From positions 496,001-560,000 of the forward strand of contig NZ_BCVZ01000001.1 of the NCBI RefSeq assembly GCF_001592005.1: a stretch of DNA of 64,000 bases. Reading direction: 5' to 3'. Positions 17,920 through 26,806 of this stretch are shown here, in pieces. Each line of letters starts with the position of its first letter. Within the stretch, counting starts at the first letter, position 1. Below the pieces are notes generated by a model. It was not told the DNA's origin. It was given only the letters and a program-made list of their open reading frames with translations, and did no database searches. The position numbers and the translations under genes were made by a program. This DNA comes from Bacillus sonorensis NBRC 101234 = KCTC 13918. GTDB taxonomy: Bacteria; Bacillota; Bacilli; Bacillales; Bacillaceae.

Positions 17920-18288
17920 ATGGGAATTGAAAAAGTTGGACAAATCGGGGTGCCGGTTGAAGACTTAGAGCGGGCTGTGGCATTTTATCAGGATGTATTA
18001 GGCCTGTCCCTTTTATTTCAGACAGATCGCATGGCTTTCTTTGAGTGCGGCGGGCTGCGGCTTCTTCTCAGCCTCCCGGAAAAAGACGAATTTGCTCATG
18101 CAAGCTCCGTCATTTATTTTCAAGTTGAAGATTTGCCGGCATTATATGATGAAATCGCAACAAAAGGCGTTTCTTTTCCAATAGAGCCGCATGTGGTGGC
18201 GAAAATCGAGCAAACAGAAACCTGGATGGCCTTCTTTGAAGATACCGAAGGAAATACCCTCGCGTTGATGAGTGAAGTGCACATATAA
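17920..18288 (+). CDS. VOC/glyoxalase-family protein
   Basis: A 122-residue single-chain protein of the vicinal oxygen chelate fold with two beta-alpha-beta-beta-beta units (IGVPVEDLERAVAFYQDVLGL at the start; VIYFQVEDLPALYDEI in the middle; TWMAFFEDTEGNTLALMSE at the end). The terminal FFEDTEGNTLALM carries the Glu ligand typical of the family. Start at 17920 is chosen because ATGGATGGAGGCG upstream is its ribosome site; the earlier in-frame start would overlap it. A -10-like TATGAT/TACAAT lies at about 17888. Substrate unknown. Confidence 0.85.
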   Translation: MGIEKVGQIGVPVEDLERAVAFYQDVLGLSLLFQTDRMAFFECGGLRLLLSLPEKDEFAHASSVIYFQVEDLPALYDEIATKGVSFPIEPHVVAKIEQTETWMAFFEDTEGNTLALMSEVHI

Positions 18289-18294
18289 AAAGTG

Positions 18295-18322
18295 AAAACA
18301 GCTGATCCCTCAGCTGTTTTTC
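18295..18322. terminator. Bidirectional terminator between VOC gene and Feo cluster
   Basis: AAAACAGCTGA-TCCC-TCAGCTGTTTT stem; its right arm encodes the last codons and stop of the small Feo protein on the other strand. Confidence 0.8.
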
Positions 18323-18468
18323 GTCTTCACATCATCACAAGCCGATTGACACGTACGATTTAATTCACAGGCGGCGCATTTTCCTTTCCGGCTTCGTTTG
18401 ACAAATTTTATAAGCGTCCATGCCGCATAGCCGAAGATCAGCGCTCCGATCGTCATATTAAACAGCAT
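18310..18468 (-). CDS. FeoB-associated Cys-rich membrane protein
   Basis: Small protein of 52 residues just downstream of feoB, 15 bases away. It begins MLFNMTIGALIFGYAAWTL (one membrane helix), then a basic stretch KFVKRSRKGK, then CAACELNRTCQSAC, giving four cysteines in a CxxC-x5-C-x3-C pattern. This is the architecture of the FeoB-associated Cys-rich proteins that replace FeoC in Firmicutes and are thought to bind Fe(II) or a cluster. Ribosome site GGATGTGACAGC is moderate. Role in ferrous iron import is inferred from position and pattern. Confidence 0.85.
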   Translation of the reverse strand: MLFNMTIGALIFGYAAWTLIKFVKRSRKGKCAACELNRTCQSACDDVKTKNS

Positions 18469-18483
18469 GCTGTCACATCCTTC

Positions 18484-20496
18484 CTATGATAACCCAAGCA
18501 GTCGTCCGCCCTGATAAATCAAGAACGCGATCGCATATGCAATGGCCAGTCCGTAAACAATGGACAGGAACATCCACTTTTTCGAGTTTGTTTCTTTTTT
18601 AATCACCGCTACTGTCGCGAGGCATGGCACGTATAAAAGAACGAAAGCCATAAATCCATATGCAGCCAGCGGTGTGAATTGCTCAGCCATCATGCCTTGC
18701 AGCTGGGCTTCGGGTACGAAATAGATGATGCTCATCGAAGCAACGACAACTTCCTTCGCGAGAAAACCGGTTAATAGTGATGCCGCTGCCTGCCATGTGC
18801 CGAACCCCAGCGGCAGCAATAACGGTGCGATCACTCCGCCGATCATCGCTAAAAAGCTGTCATCCATCTCAACTCCCGTTCCGCCGGGTCCCGTATACGA
18901 TAAGAGCCAAATGAGGACAGACCCGCCAAAAATGTAAGTCCCGGCTTTGCGGACGAAGCCTTTTCCCTTCTCCCATGTTGCCCGCCACAATGTACGTGCT
19001 TGAGGCAAACGGTACGGCGGCAGTTCAATCACGAAGAACGACTTTTCTTCTTTGAGCTTGGACGAGGATAAGAACTTCGCCAGCACCAGCGCTGCTGCGA
19101 TGCCCAGCACATACAAAGAAAGGACGACGAAAGCCTGATGAGCCGCGAAAAAAGCCCCTGCAAACAGAGCATAAACCGGCAGCCTTGCCGAACAGGACAT
19201 AAATGGCGTCAGCATAATCGTCAAGAGTCTTTCCTTAGGCTGCTCTACAGTTCGCGCAGCCATGACGCCGGGAACATTGCAGCCGAAGCCAATGATCAGC
19301 GGAATAAAGGCTTTGCCGTTTAAACCGATCGCCTCCATCAGTCGGTCCATCACCATGGCCACACGCGCCATATATCCGGAATCTTCAAGCACCGAAATGA
19401 AGAAAAACAGGATAAAGATCTGCGGGACGAAAACGAGGACACCGCCGACACCGGTAATAATCCCATCGAGAATGAGCGCCTCGATAAACGGGCTGGCTCC
19501 CATTGCCGACAGCGCCGAGGCCGTCCATTCCGTAAGCGGTCCGCCGATGAAACCGTCCAGTGCGTCAGACAATGGAACACCAAGCCAATCAAACGTCAGC
19601 ATGAACATGAGATACATGAACAACAAAAAAATCGGGATGCCAAGCACTTGATGCGTTACGATCTGATCCACGCGTTCCGTCAGCGTCTGTTTTCGATCTG
19701 ACTGATATTGCACAGAGGATGATATAATGCGGTCAATCCATCGCTCTCTCTCATTGTAAATATGCTGATGCAGCGATCTTGCGGATTGTTCTTTAAGAAG
19801 GCGTTTTTCGGTTTCCTCGTAAATTTCTTTTAACCTTTCGCTGTCGGCAGCGCCTTCAAGCTGTTCTCTCATTTTCGAGTTGCCTTCCAAATATTGAAGG
19901 GCCATCCAGCGCTTTAGAACACCGGGGCGTTCCGGTATGATCGATTCGACCCGGCTGATCGCTTCTTCCACTGTGCTCCCGTAATCGATGACAAGCGGCT
20001 CCGCCCTCTTTTCTTTTTCAATAAGCAAATGCCGGCTCAGTTCATCACACCCTTTGCCGCTGCGGGCAATCACAGGAATCACCCGAGCACCTAGCGCTTC
20101 AGACATTTTTTGATGATCAATGAAGATGCCGCGCTGTCCTGCGACATCGATCATATTTAAACCGATTATAAGCGGATGACCAAATTCCAAGAGCTGCACG
20201 GTTAAGTGCAAATTCCGCTTTAACTGAGATGCATCGACAATATTCAATATGTCTGAAAATGATTCATTGAGCAGAAAGTCAGTGACGACCCCTTCATCGC
20301 GGGACAGTGGGCTCAATGTATAAACGCCGGGGAGATCGACCATCATTCCTTGTTTATGGCGGAGCAGTCCCACCTTTTTCTCAACGGTCACCCCGCTCCA
20401 GTTTCCGACATACTCATAGGAGCCTGTCAGCGCATTAAACAATGACGTTTTCCCCGTATTCGGATTTCCGAAAAGGGCAATCTGCCGGCTGTTCAT
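18484..20496 (-). CDS. feoB: FeoB, ferrous iron transporter
   Basis: GTPase-coupled Fe(II) permease of 670 residues. The N-terminal G domain has G1 GNPNTGKTS (residues 10-18), G3 DLPGVYTLSP near 54, and G4 NMID near 114. The membrane part contains the two Gate repeats, with the conserved Cys in GFGCNVPGVMAART and CSARLPVYALFAG. It overlaps feoA by four bases (ATGA), so translation is coupled. It is under the Fur box upstream of feoA. Confidence 0.95.
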   Translation of the reverse strand: MNSRQIALFGNPNTGKTSLFNALTGSYEYVGNWSGVTVEKKVGLLRHKQGMMVDLPGVYTLSPLSRDEGVVTDFLLNESFSDILNIVDASQLKRNLHLTVQLLEFGHPLIIGLNMIDVAGQRGIFIDHQKMSEALGARVIPVIARSGKGCDELSRHLLIEKEKRAEPLVIDYGSTVEEAISRVESIIPERPGVLKRWMALQYLEGNSKMREQLEGAADSERLKEIYEETEKRLLKEQSARSLHQHIYNERERWIDRIISSSVQYQSDRKQTLTERVDQIVTHQVLGIPIFLLFMYLMFMLTFDWLGVPLSDALDGFIGGPLTEWTASALSAMGASPFIEALILDGIITGVGGVLVFVPQIFILFFFISVLEDSGYMARVAMVMDRLMEAIGLNGKAFIPLIIGFGCNVPGVMAARTVEQPKERLLTIMLTPFMSCSARLPVYALFAGAFFAAHQAFVVLSLYVLGIAAALVLAKFLSSSKLKEEKSFFVIELPPYRLPQARTLWRATWEKGKGFVRKAGTYIFGGSVLIWLLSYTGPGGTGVEMDDSFLAMIGGVIAPLLLPLGFGTWQAAASLLTGFLAKEVVVASMSIIYFVPEAQLQGMMAEQFTPLAAYGFMAFVLLYVPCLATVAVIKKETNSKKWMFLSIVYGLAIAYAIAFLIYQGGRLLGLS

Positions 20497-20720
20497 AGCT
20501 TTTCAATCCTGATCTTTTTTGCTTCTTCAAGCCGTATGCCGAGGCACTGTCCACCTGACTCGAACATGAACGGACCGCCAAACGGCAATTTCCGCTTCAC
20601 GCAAATTTCTGCTTCTTCTTTCATCCCGAGCTGTATGAGCCTGTGTTGAACAAGTTCATTCACTTCTGAAAAATCTATGATTCTTGCTCTCTCTTTTTGC
20701 TTTAATTCGGCTAAAACCAT
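20493..20720 (-). CDS. feoA: FeoA, ferrous iron transport SH3-like protein
   Basis: A 75-residue cytosolic SH3-fold protein that assists FeoB. The FeoA pattern is present: HRLIQLGMKEEAEICVKRKLPFGGP near the centre and FESGGQCLGIRLEEAKKIRI at the end. Start at 20720 (MVLAELKQ) lies 8 bases after GGAGGCC; the upstream GTG is part of the ribosome site. A perfect Fur box lies 25 bases upstream. First gene of the feoA-feoB-Cys-rich unit. Confidence 0.92.
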   Translation of the reverse strand: MVLAELKQKERARIIDFSEVNELVQHRLIQLGMKEEAEICVKRKLPFGGPFMFESGGQCLGIRLEEAKKIRIEKL

Positions 20721-20744
20721 CGTTGAGGCCTCCACATTCTGAAA

Positions 20745-20761
20745 ATGATAATCGTTATCAT
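20745..20761 (-). promoter_or_regulatory. Fur box upstream of feoAB
   Basis: ATGATAATCGTTATCAT is a perfect 17-base palindrome containing TGATAATCGTTATCA, the 7-1-7 Fur consensus. Confidence 0.9.
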
Positions 20762-20837
20762 AATATGATTATAGGCAATAAGTCACCTTCCATTTAAAAG
20801 GAGATGTGGCAAAACCGGAACACTTTTGCGAGAATAT

Positions 20838-20885
20838 AAAAAAAGCGAAAAACCCCGGCAGACAATCTGCCGTTCTGGCTTTTCA
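20838..20885 (-). terminator. Terminator after the acyltransferase gene
   Basis: GGCAGA-CAA-TCTGCC inner stem with outer pairing to AAAAAGC/GCTTTT; on the minus strand a run of T follows. Confidence 0.75.
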
Positions 20886-20905
20886 CTCTATCAATAGCTA
20901 TGTCA

Positions 20906-21994
20906 TTAACCCGCATGATGACGCACTTTTTGCTCCATTCGCCGCTTTTTCGGCACATAAATTTTTCCGACAAACATGTAGCCGTACTTCAATTTATTGA
21001 CGGCCCAGGATATGAAAACCGCAGCGCCTGTAGATATGAAAAACAAAAGCAAAACAGCCGAAACCGTACCGATCCTGTCAAGGGTTGTTAAGATAACCAA
21101 TCCGAAAATCAGGATAAAAGCGTGCAATAGATAAATAGAAAAAGAATAGTTGCTGATCGTCATGATCAGTTTCGGCACCGACTTCAGTTTTGAAAACAGG
21201 TGAAAGCATAAGAAAATGATGCTTGTCGAATAAAGCAGGATATCCGGACGCTTTGACGTCACCGCGATGTCTTGTCCGAAGTAGGAAACCGCTACAATGA
21301 AACATCCGGTCACAGCAGCCGCTGCATACACCGCATGCCTGTATCGTTCCAGCAATGCCAAAAAGCGCTCGTAATTCTTGCCGCAATAATAGGCCAAACA
21401 AAAATAAAAAAGCCAGCCGGGAAACGGCACCCATGAAAAAGGAAACGGCGCCTCCTCCTGAACAACCGGAGGATGAATGAACGTGAAATAGCTCAAATAA
21501 GCCGCCGTGACCACAAAAGAAATCGAAAGCACCCATTTAGGTGAAGCCTTTTGCAAAAATGAATGGAAGCACATATGCAGCAAGTAAAATTGAAAGATGA
21601 CGAGGATGAAGTAACCGATGAAATTCCCCAAGAAAATATTCGCCAACAGTTTTTTAATAATGACCGATGCATGAAATTGCTGCATCATCAGACCTGCGGT
21701 CATAAAAGCATCCAAAACAGCGATAAATAGAAAAGGGATGAAAATTGTTTTAAACCGCTTTTTTAAAAATCCTTCCGGAACGCCGCCAGGGTAAGCATGC
21801 GCGAGCAAAAATTCGGAAATAAAAATAAACGCCGGCGTACTGAACATCAGGAGCGTTCTGAAAGATTCAACAACCCGGAAAACCGCATCGCCAAGCATGT
21901 CCTGCCGCACCATGAGCACCATCGATATTGCATGAAGCAACACAACGCTTAAACAGGAGATACAGCGAATGACAAATATTTCTTTTACTTGCAA
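20906..21994 (-). CDS. Membrane-bound acyltransferase-3 family protein
   Basis: Integral membrane protein of 362 residues with about ten helices. The acyltransferase-3 (OatA/NodX-like) signature is RCISCLSVVLLHAISMV in helix 1, where Arg and His are the catalytic pair, and the C-terminal IYLLHAFIL segment. Such enzymes acetylate or acylate cell-surface sugars. The start is set to TTG at 21994 because AGAGGAG lies 7 bases before it; a GTG three codons upstream is too close to that site. Single-gene unit; it resembles B. subtilis YfiQ/YkrP-type proteins. Confidence 0.82.
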   Translation of the reverse strand: MQVKEIFVIRCISCLSVVLLHAISMVLMVRQDMLGDAVFRVVESFRTLLMFSTPAFIFISEFLLAHAYPGGVPEGFLKKRFKTIFIPFLFIAVLDAFMTAGLMMQQFHASVIIKKLLANIFLGNFIGYFILVIFQFYLLHMCFHSFLQKASPKWVLSISFVVTAAYLSYFTFIHPPVVQEEAPFPFSWVPFPGWLFYFCLAYYCGKNYERFLALLERYRHAVYAAAAVTGCFIVAVSYFGQDIAVTSKRPDILLYSTSIIFLCFHLFSKLKSVPKLIMTISNYSFSIYLLHAFILIFGLVILTTLDRIGTVSAVLLLFFISTGAAVFISWAVNKLKYGYMFVGKIYVPKKRRMEQKVRHHAG

Positions 21995-22133
21995 ACCGAT
22001 CACTCCTCTTTCAAATTTGAAATAATATCAAATTAACATAATCATCCAAATGAAGAAAGAGGCAAAATACATAGGTATTTATCCCAAATTTATAAGAGCT
22101 AGGTGAAAAACACATTAAAATCATTTAAAACAA

Positions 22134-22172
22134 AAAAGCTTGTAGAAAAAAACAAGTTTCTCTACAAGCTGA
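22134..22172 (-). terminator. Terminator after yxdM
   Basis: AGCTTGTAGA / TCTACAAGCT stem; reading on the minus strand it is followed by TTTTTTG. Confidence 0.85.
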
Positions 22173-22194
22173 AGATTCGACGACATCTATTCTT

Positions 22195-24081
22195 TTAAAT
22201 CGCCGCTTTTATCTGTTTTGTATAGTAGAAGCGGACGATGAAGTAATACATGACCTGGATGGCGAAGAACACGCCGAGCACCATTGCAGATTCCTTAAAC
22301 AGGTTGTACTGAAAGGCATGCGATAAAGCGGTCAGCGCCACAGCTCCATGGACAATGGCAACAGCGATAGGCGCGAAGAACAGAATGCCGATCTGCCTGT
22401 TCAGCACTTTATGCAGTTCGCGGTCTGTTAAGCCCATTTTGGCAATCGATTTGAATTTCTGCTTATCATCGTCCAAATCAGTGTACAACCGGAAATAGAG
22501 GAAGCTTCCTGCTGAAACGAAGAAGACGATTCCGATAAACAGTCCGACAAATAATATCGGGCCATATCCTTTGCTTATATCATATACCTCATAATCTACA
22601 GCCCCGAAATACATGTAATCCAGTTTCTTTTGCAAAGCCTCCCCGGCTTTCACTAAAGCCATGCCGTCAGCTTCTTTTGCCTGCCATGCATAGAACCGGT
22701 TTTCGCTTTTCGGTTTTTTCAGCTGTGCGAAATCTTTGTCTGTCACAATATAATAGCTGGGTTCAGATAACGCTTTTGAACGGATCGTTTGATCAGCCTT
22801 CAGCTGTTTTCCGTTTGCAAGAGGGATTGACGAAGGGCGCTGCTGATCGTCTTCTCCCTCTAAGCCGATTTTGACCTCATACTCGGCAGCCGCCGCTTTC
22901 CCGTTTTCCAGCTTGATGTGGTCAGCCCCGACGAGATCGGCAAACTTGTTATAGTCAGATTCTTTCACAATCAGCATGTCATTGCCGCCGACATCGAAAT
23001 ATTGAAGGACAGCTGAAGCTTTGTCTGTTTTGATATTTCTTTCATCCAGTGTGTCATTGATGAAAGCCACGTCTTTTTCGATGTGTTTGTTTGTTTCCGG
23101 CGGCTTATATGAGAACGTATGCGGGTTCATCTCTTTAATTCCGTTTGTCACCAGAGTTTGGAAACCGTACAGCGTCCCAATGGCGCTGAAAGCGACAGTA
23201 GAGATAATAGCCACCATAAAAAACGTCCGCGCATTGTCTTTCATCCTGTAAGACAGATCAGAAAACAAAATCATATTCGTTTTCCGCCAAAACAGGGTTT
23301 CCCGTTTTTTGAGCCTGCGGATCACATAAACACTAAGCTGCGTAAACAGCAGATATGTGCCGATAATAACAACAATTGTCACCGGCACCATCGCTACAAG
23401 AACGCCTCCTTCTTTGACAATCAAAGCGGTGTAATAGCCTCCAGCAAGCAGCACAGCTGCAACCAGTGTAAGCAAGGCAGATGCTTTCGGCTCCCCTTTG
23501 GAGATTTTGTTCCCTTTTAACAGAACAATCAGCTTCTCGCTCCTGAGCACAAACGACACAAGAAAAGAGATAAATAAGAACAGGCTGTTAAAAGAAATAA
23601 ACGTCACAATCATCGCCATCAATGGAAAGTAAAAATCGAGCTTGTTATCAATAATCAGCACATTTTCCGCCGTGAGTAGTATCAATTTGGCGAAGACGAG
23701 CCCGAGCACAATCCCGCCGATTGTCGCAAAAAATCCAATCAGCATATTTTCAAGAAATACCATCATGCGAATTTGTCGCATCGACATCCCTTGAATCATT
23801 AAAACGCCGAATTCCTTTTTTCTCGATTGAAGAAATGAACTCATCGAGTACAGCACAAAGAAGAAAGAAAAGACAAAAATAATGCCGCCGGCAACTAACA
23901 GGCCAAAGGAAGCATGCTGCCCGATGCCGGAAGTCAAAGAATCACTGGTCATCACTGGGTGGAAAGCAAAAATCGCAAATGCGAAAAACACCATCACCGT
24001 AAACATGCTGCTGAGAAAATAAGCGGCATACAGCCTTTTGTTGCGAATGACATTGTTAAACGCGAACTGACGAAAGGTCAT
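22195..24081 (-). CDS. yxdM: YxdM, Bce-type ABC transporter permease
   Basis: FtsX-like permease of 628 residues with ten predicted membrane helices and a large extracellular domain between helices 7 and 8 (about residues 310-510), the hallmark of BceB-type peptide sensing and detoxification transporters. Start at 24081 (MTFRQFAFNNVIRNKR) has GGGAGGGG 6 bases upstream; the longer frame of 679 residues is rejected. It overlaps the 3' end of yxdL by 26 bases. It works with YxdL and, by analogy with BceAB-BceRS, relays signals to kinase YxdK. In B. subtilis the yxd module responds to the peptide LL-37. Confidence 0.92.
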   Translation of the reverse strand: MTFRQFAFNNVIRNKRLYAAYFLSSMFTVMVFFAFAIFAFHPVMTSDSLTSGIGQHASFGLLVAGGIIFVFSFFFVLYSMSSFLQSRKKEFGVLMIQGMSMRQIRMMVFLENMLIGFFATIGGIVLGLVFAKLILLTAENVLIIDNKLDFYFPLMAMIVTFISFNSLFLFISFLVSFVLRSEKLIVLLKGNKISKGEPKASALLTLVAAVLLAGGYYTALIVKEGGVLVAMVPVTIVVIIGTYLLFTQLSVYVIRRLKKRETLFWRKTNMILFSDLSYRMKDNARTFFMVAIISTVAFSAIGTLYGFQTLVTNGIKEMNPHTFSYKPPETNKHIEKDVAFINDTLDERNIKTDKASAVLQYFDVGGNDMLIVKESDYNKFADLVGADHIKLENGKAAAAEYEVKIGLEGEDDQQRPSSIPLANGKQLKADQTIRSKALSEPSYYIVTDKDFAQLKKPKSENRFYAWQAKEADGMALVKAGEALQKKLDYMYFGAVDYEVYDISKGYGPILFVGLFIGIVFFVSAGSFLYFRLYTDLDDDKQKFKSIAKMGLTDRELHKVLNRQIGILFFAPIAVAIVHGAVALTALSHAFQYNLFKESAMVLGVFFAIQVMYYFIVRFYYTKQIKAAI

Positions 24082-24820
24082 TTGCATCCCCTCCCAACAA
24101 GGACAGTGTATCGAGAATCTTTTGGAAAAACGCTTGGCGGTTATCGCCGCGGTTGATCTCCGAATACAGCTTTCCGTCCTTAATAAAGACGACCCGGTTG
24201 CAATAGCTTGCCGCCTGAGGGTCATGCGTGACAAGCATCATTGTCGCTTTTTCATTGCGGTTGATCGACTCAAGCATTTCCATCACATCTTTGGATGACT
24301 TTGAATCAAGGTTGCCTGTCGGCTCATCGGCAAGCAGAAGCTTCGGCGAATGAATCATCGCTCTCGCTACAGCGGCGCGCTGGGCCTGACCGCCCGATAT
24401 CTCATATGTGCGCTTTTTCATGATCTGGGTAATCCCGAGCTTTTCAGCTAAATCGTTTGCCCTCCGCTTCATTTCCTTGACCTTTTCGCCGTCAAGCGTC
24501 AAAGGAAGTACGATATTTTCTTCAACGGTTAATGTCGGCAGAAGATTAAAGTCCTGAAACACAAATCCCAGCTCTCTGCGGCGAAATTTAGCCAATTTTT
24601 CTTTTTTGAGAACATGCGGGTTTTGGCCGCTGATCAATATTTCGCCCGTCGTCGGTTCATCGATCGTTGCAATCATATTTAATAGGGTCGTTTTTCCGCT
24701 TCCGGACGGCCCCATGATGCCGACGAATTCACCTTTATCAATCGTTAGGTTAATATCCGTTAACGCGCGGTACGCAATTTTTCCTTCGTAAATCTTACTG
24801 GCTTGTTTGACCTGAAGCAT
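24056..24820 (-). CDS. yxdL: YxdL, ABC transporter ATPase
   Basis: ATP-binding subunit of 254 residues. Walker A GPSGSGKTT near residue 42, signature ISGGQAQRAAVARA near 145, Walker B LLLADEPTGNLD near 165. It belongs to the MacB/LolD-type ATPases used by BceAB-like systems. Start at 24820 (MLQVKQASKIYEG) has AAAGGAG 8 bases upstream. A YxdJ-type box and promoter precede it, so yxdLM can be transcribed separately from yxdJK. Confidence 0.93.
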   Translation of the reverse strand: MLQVKQASKIYEGKIAYRALTDINLTIDKGEFVGIMGPSGSGKTTLLNMIATIDEPTTGEILISGQNPHVLKKEKLAKFRRRELGFVFQDFNLLPTLTVEENIVLPLTLDGEKVKEMKRRANDLAEKLGITQIMKKRTYEISGGQAQRAAVARAMIHSPKLLLADEPTGNLDSKSSKDVMEMLESINRNEKATMMLVTHDPQAASYCNRVVFIKDGKLYSEINRGDNRQAFFQKILDTLSLLGGDANDLSSVRV

Positions 24821-24860
24821 CACAAGATCTCCTTTCACCTTTAACTTTTGATCTGTGATC

Positions 24861-24925
24861 AGTTTACCTAAATCTCTTGTTGATGAACTATCGATTCTTC
24901 TTTCACTTTCATTACATCGATGTAA
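24861..24925 (-). promoter_or_regulatory. YxdJ-type operator and promoter of yxdLM
   Basis: TTACA-TCGA-TGTAA (24912-24925) is a perfect Bce-type regulator box (TNACA-N4-TGTAA). It overlaps the last codons and stop of yxdK. On the minus strand a -10-like TAAACT (24866-24861) begins 46 bases after the box. The same spacing is found at the yxeA box. Confidence 0.75.
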
Positions 24926-25919
24926 GGTTTTGCGTAGCGGTGAAAATCAGCCGGATTGTCGTGCCTTTCCCTTCTTGTGAGTCAAGTTCAATCCGGTGGC
25001 CGAGCTGGTCAGCCGCCGCTTTTGCCAAGTAAAGACCCATTCCGGTCGATTCTCTGAAACGGCGTCCGTTTTCTCCTGTGAAAAACGGGTCAAATACCCG
25101 CTTTTGATCTGTATCCGGGATGCCGGCGCCGAAATCTGCCACTTGCAATACCGCTTCCGAATCGTTATCGTAAACGGAAATGATGACCGTGTTGCTTTTT
25201 CCGGCCGAATATTTGACCGCATTGTTGACAAACTGGGAAATGATGAAAAACAGCCACTTTTCATCTGTTTCGACGGTGATGCCTTTTTTGATTTCTTTGA
25301 ACTTAGGATAAACTTGACTGCGAATGTAAAAGCGCTTATTTTCGCGATTAACCTCGTGAACGATATCCGCCAATGCGACCGGTTTTATACGGAAATCCTG
25401 TTCGATCGTCCGCAGTCTGGCCATATAGAGAATCGTATTGAGGCCCGTTTTCATCCGCTCGGTCTCCTCGCGGATGCTGGATGATTCCGGTTCATCCAAA
25501 TTTTGAGCCGTCAGTTCGATGACCGACAGCGGCGTCTTCATTTGGTGCACCCATTGATCCATGAAAGTCAAATGCTCTTTTTGTCCAAGCTCCAGCTTCT
25601 TTAATTCTTGCCGGTATTGCCTGTACTGGCTTTTCAGCAGCTGTTCAAGCGCTTCTGAAAGAGGGGATTGGGGCTGATTCGATTGCCTGAAGGTGTCATC
25701 CAATGATTCCAGCCCGCTCGTCATCCGCTTGTAGAAATTCCGGCGCGTATAGTAATGGTAGAAAAGATAGCAGCCAAGAAAGAAAAAGCCGAGAAAAACA
25801 GCATAAAAAGCCGGCCTGATGTGCTGATACCCATCAAGCCAGTACACCGACAGCATCGTGATAAACTGCAGCACTTGCACGGCAATCAACAAATAATGTT
25901 CTTTGAAAAAAAGCTTCAT
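24912..25919 (-). CDS. yxdK: YxdK, intramembrane-sensing histidine kinase
   Basis: Sensor kinase of 335 residues. Two adjoining N-terminal membrane helices (about residues 10-28 and 36-56) with almost no external loop define the BceS-type intramembrane-sensing group, which take their signal from the cognate ABC transporter. The phosphorylated His is H125 in QWVHQMKTPLS. The N box lies in ISQFVNNAVKYS, and the G boxes are DFGAGIPD and STGMGLYLAKA. The start overlaps the yxdJ stop by four bases. Its final codons carry the operator for yxdLM. Confidence 0.93.
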   Translation of the reverse strand: MKLFFKEHYLLIAVQVLQFITMLSVYWLDGYQHIRPAFYAVFLGFFFLGCYLFYHYYTRRNFYKRMTSGLESLDDTFRQSNQPQSPLSEALEQLLKSQYRQYRQELKKLELGQKEHLTFMDQWVHQMKTPLSVIELTAQNLDEPESSSIREETERMKTGLNTILYMARLRTIEQDFRIKPVALADIVHEVNRENKRFYIRSQVYPKFKEIKKGITVETDEKWLFFIISQFVNNAVKYSAGKSNTVIISVYDNDSEAVLQVADFGAGIPDTDQKRVFDPFFTGENGRRFRESTGMGLYLAKAAADQLGHRIELDSQEGKGTTIRLIFTATQNLTSM

Positions 25920-26623
25920 TCCTCTCCCGCCTTCACCCAGGATATATTCAAGCGGTAGCCCGCGCCCCGCACTGTTTCCACCGCATCTTCAATACCGAGC
26001 TCCTGAAACTTTTTTCTGACGCGTGTAATGTTGACATTAAGCGTGTTTTCATCCACATAGGCCTGATCATCCCACAGCTTGGCCAGCAAATCTTCCCGGC
26101 CGGAAATCCTCGGGTGGCGTTCCATTAAGCTTTCGATAATATCGGCTTCTTTTTTCGTCAAAGCAGCCGTTTGACCGCCGAATGTCAGTTCAAGTCTTTC
26201 CGGATACAGCCGCAGTCCTTCTTTTTCGAGAAGCCGTTCCTCCGCCTTTGCCGCATACTCCCCGTAAGCCCTGCGAAGCTGACTGCGTATTTTTGCCATA
26301 ACGATTTCGGCGTGAAACGGCTTGGTGATAAAGTCATCCCCGCCGTTTTCCAATGCCATGACCTGATCCATTTCGCCCGTCCGCGCCGAAATAAACAAGA
26401 CAGGGCAAATCGATTCCTGGCGGATTTGCCGGCACCAGTAGTAGCCGTCAAAGCTTGGCAGATTAATATCAAGCAGAACAAGATCAGGCGCCGTGCTTCT
26501 GAACTCATCCATAACACGGTCAAAGTCTTTCACTACATGAACGTTGTATCCGTATTTGACAATATGCGATTTTAACAAATCGGCAATCTTCGGGTCGTCT
26601 TCTACAATCATCACTTTTTGCAT
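25916..26623 (-). CDS. yxdJ: YxdJ, OmpR-family response regulator
   Basis: Regulator of 235 residues. The receiver domain has the acidic pocket VEDD at residues 7-10, the phosphorylated D52 in LVLLDINLP, and the conserved Lys in FITKPFHAE. The C-terminal winged helix has LTKKEADIIESL and TLNVNITRVRKKF. Start at 26623 (MQKVMIVEDD) has AAAGGAGAG 7 bases upstream. It is expected to bind the two TTACA-N4-TGTAA boxes of this window and activate yxdLM and yxeA. Confidence 0.93.
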   Translation of the reverse strand: MQKVMIVEDDPKIADLLKSHIVKYGYNVHVVKDFDRVMDEFRSTAPDLVLLDINLPSFDGYYWCRQIRQESICPVLFISARTGEMDQVMALENGGDDFITKPFHAEIVMAKIRSQLRRAYGEYAAKAEERLLEKEGLRLYPERLELTFGGQTAALTKKEADIIESLMERHPRISGREDLLAKLWDDQAYVDENTLNVNITRVRKKFQELGIEDAVETVRGAGYRLNISWVKAGEE

Positions 26624-26702
26624 CTCGGTCTCTCCTTTTGGTTTGGATATATTATGACACGAAGCGGTCTGATAAACAAAAGCCGCCGCGATCCGTCCTA
26701 CC

Positions 26703-26767
26703 TTACAATCATGTAAGTGTACTGTAATAGGAATCAATTTCTTCTCCCTGCGCCTTTTTTATAAAAT
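26703..26767 (+). promoter_or_regulatory. YxdJ-type operator and promoter of yxeA
   Basis: TTACA-ATCA-TGTAA (26703-26716) is a second perfect Bce-type box. A -10-like TAAAAT (26762-26767) begins 46 bases after it, exactly as at yxdL, and points to yxeA. Confidence 0.75.
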
Positions 26768-26806
26768 AATACCATCCACAAAACTGAATGAAAGAGGAGA
26801 AGGTAT

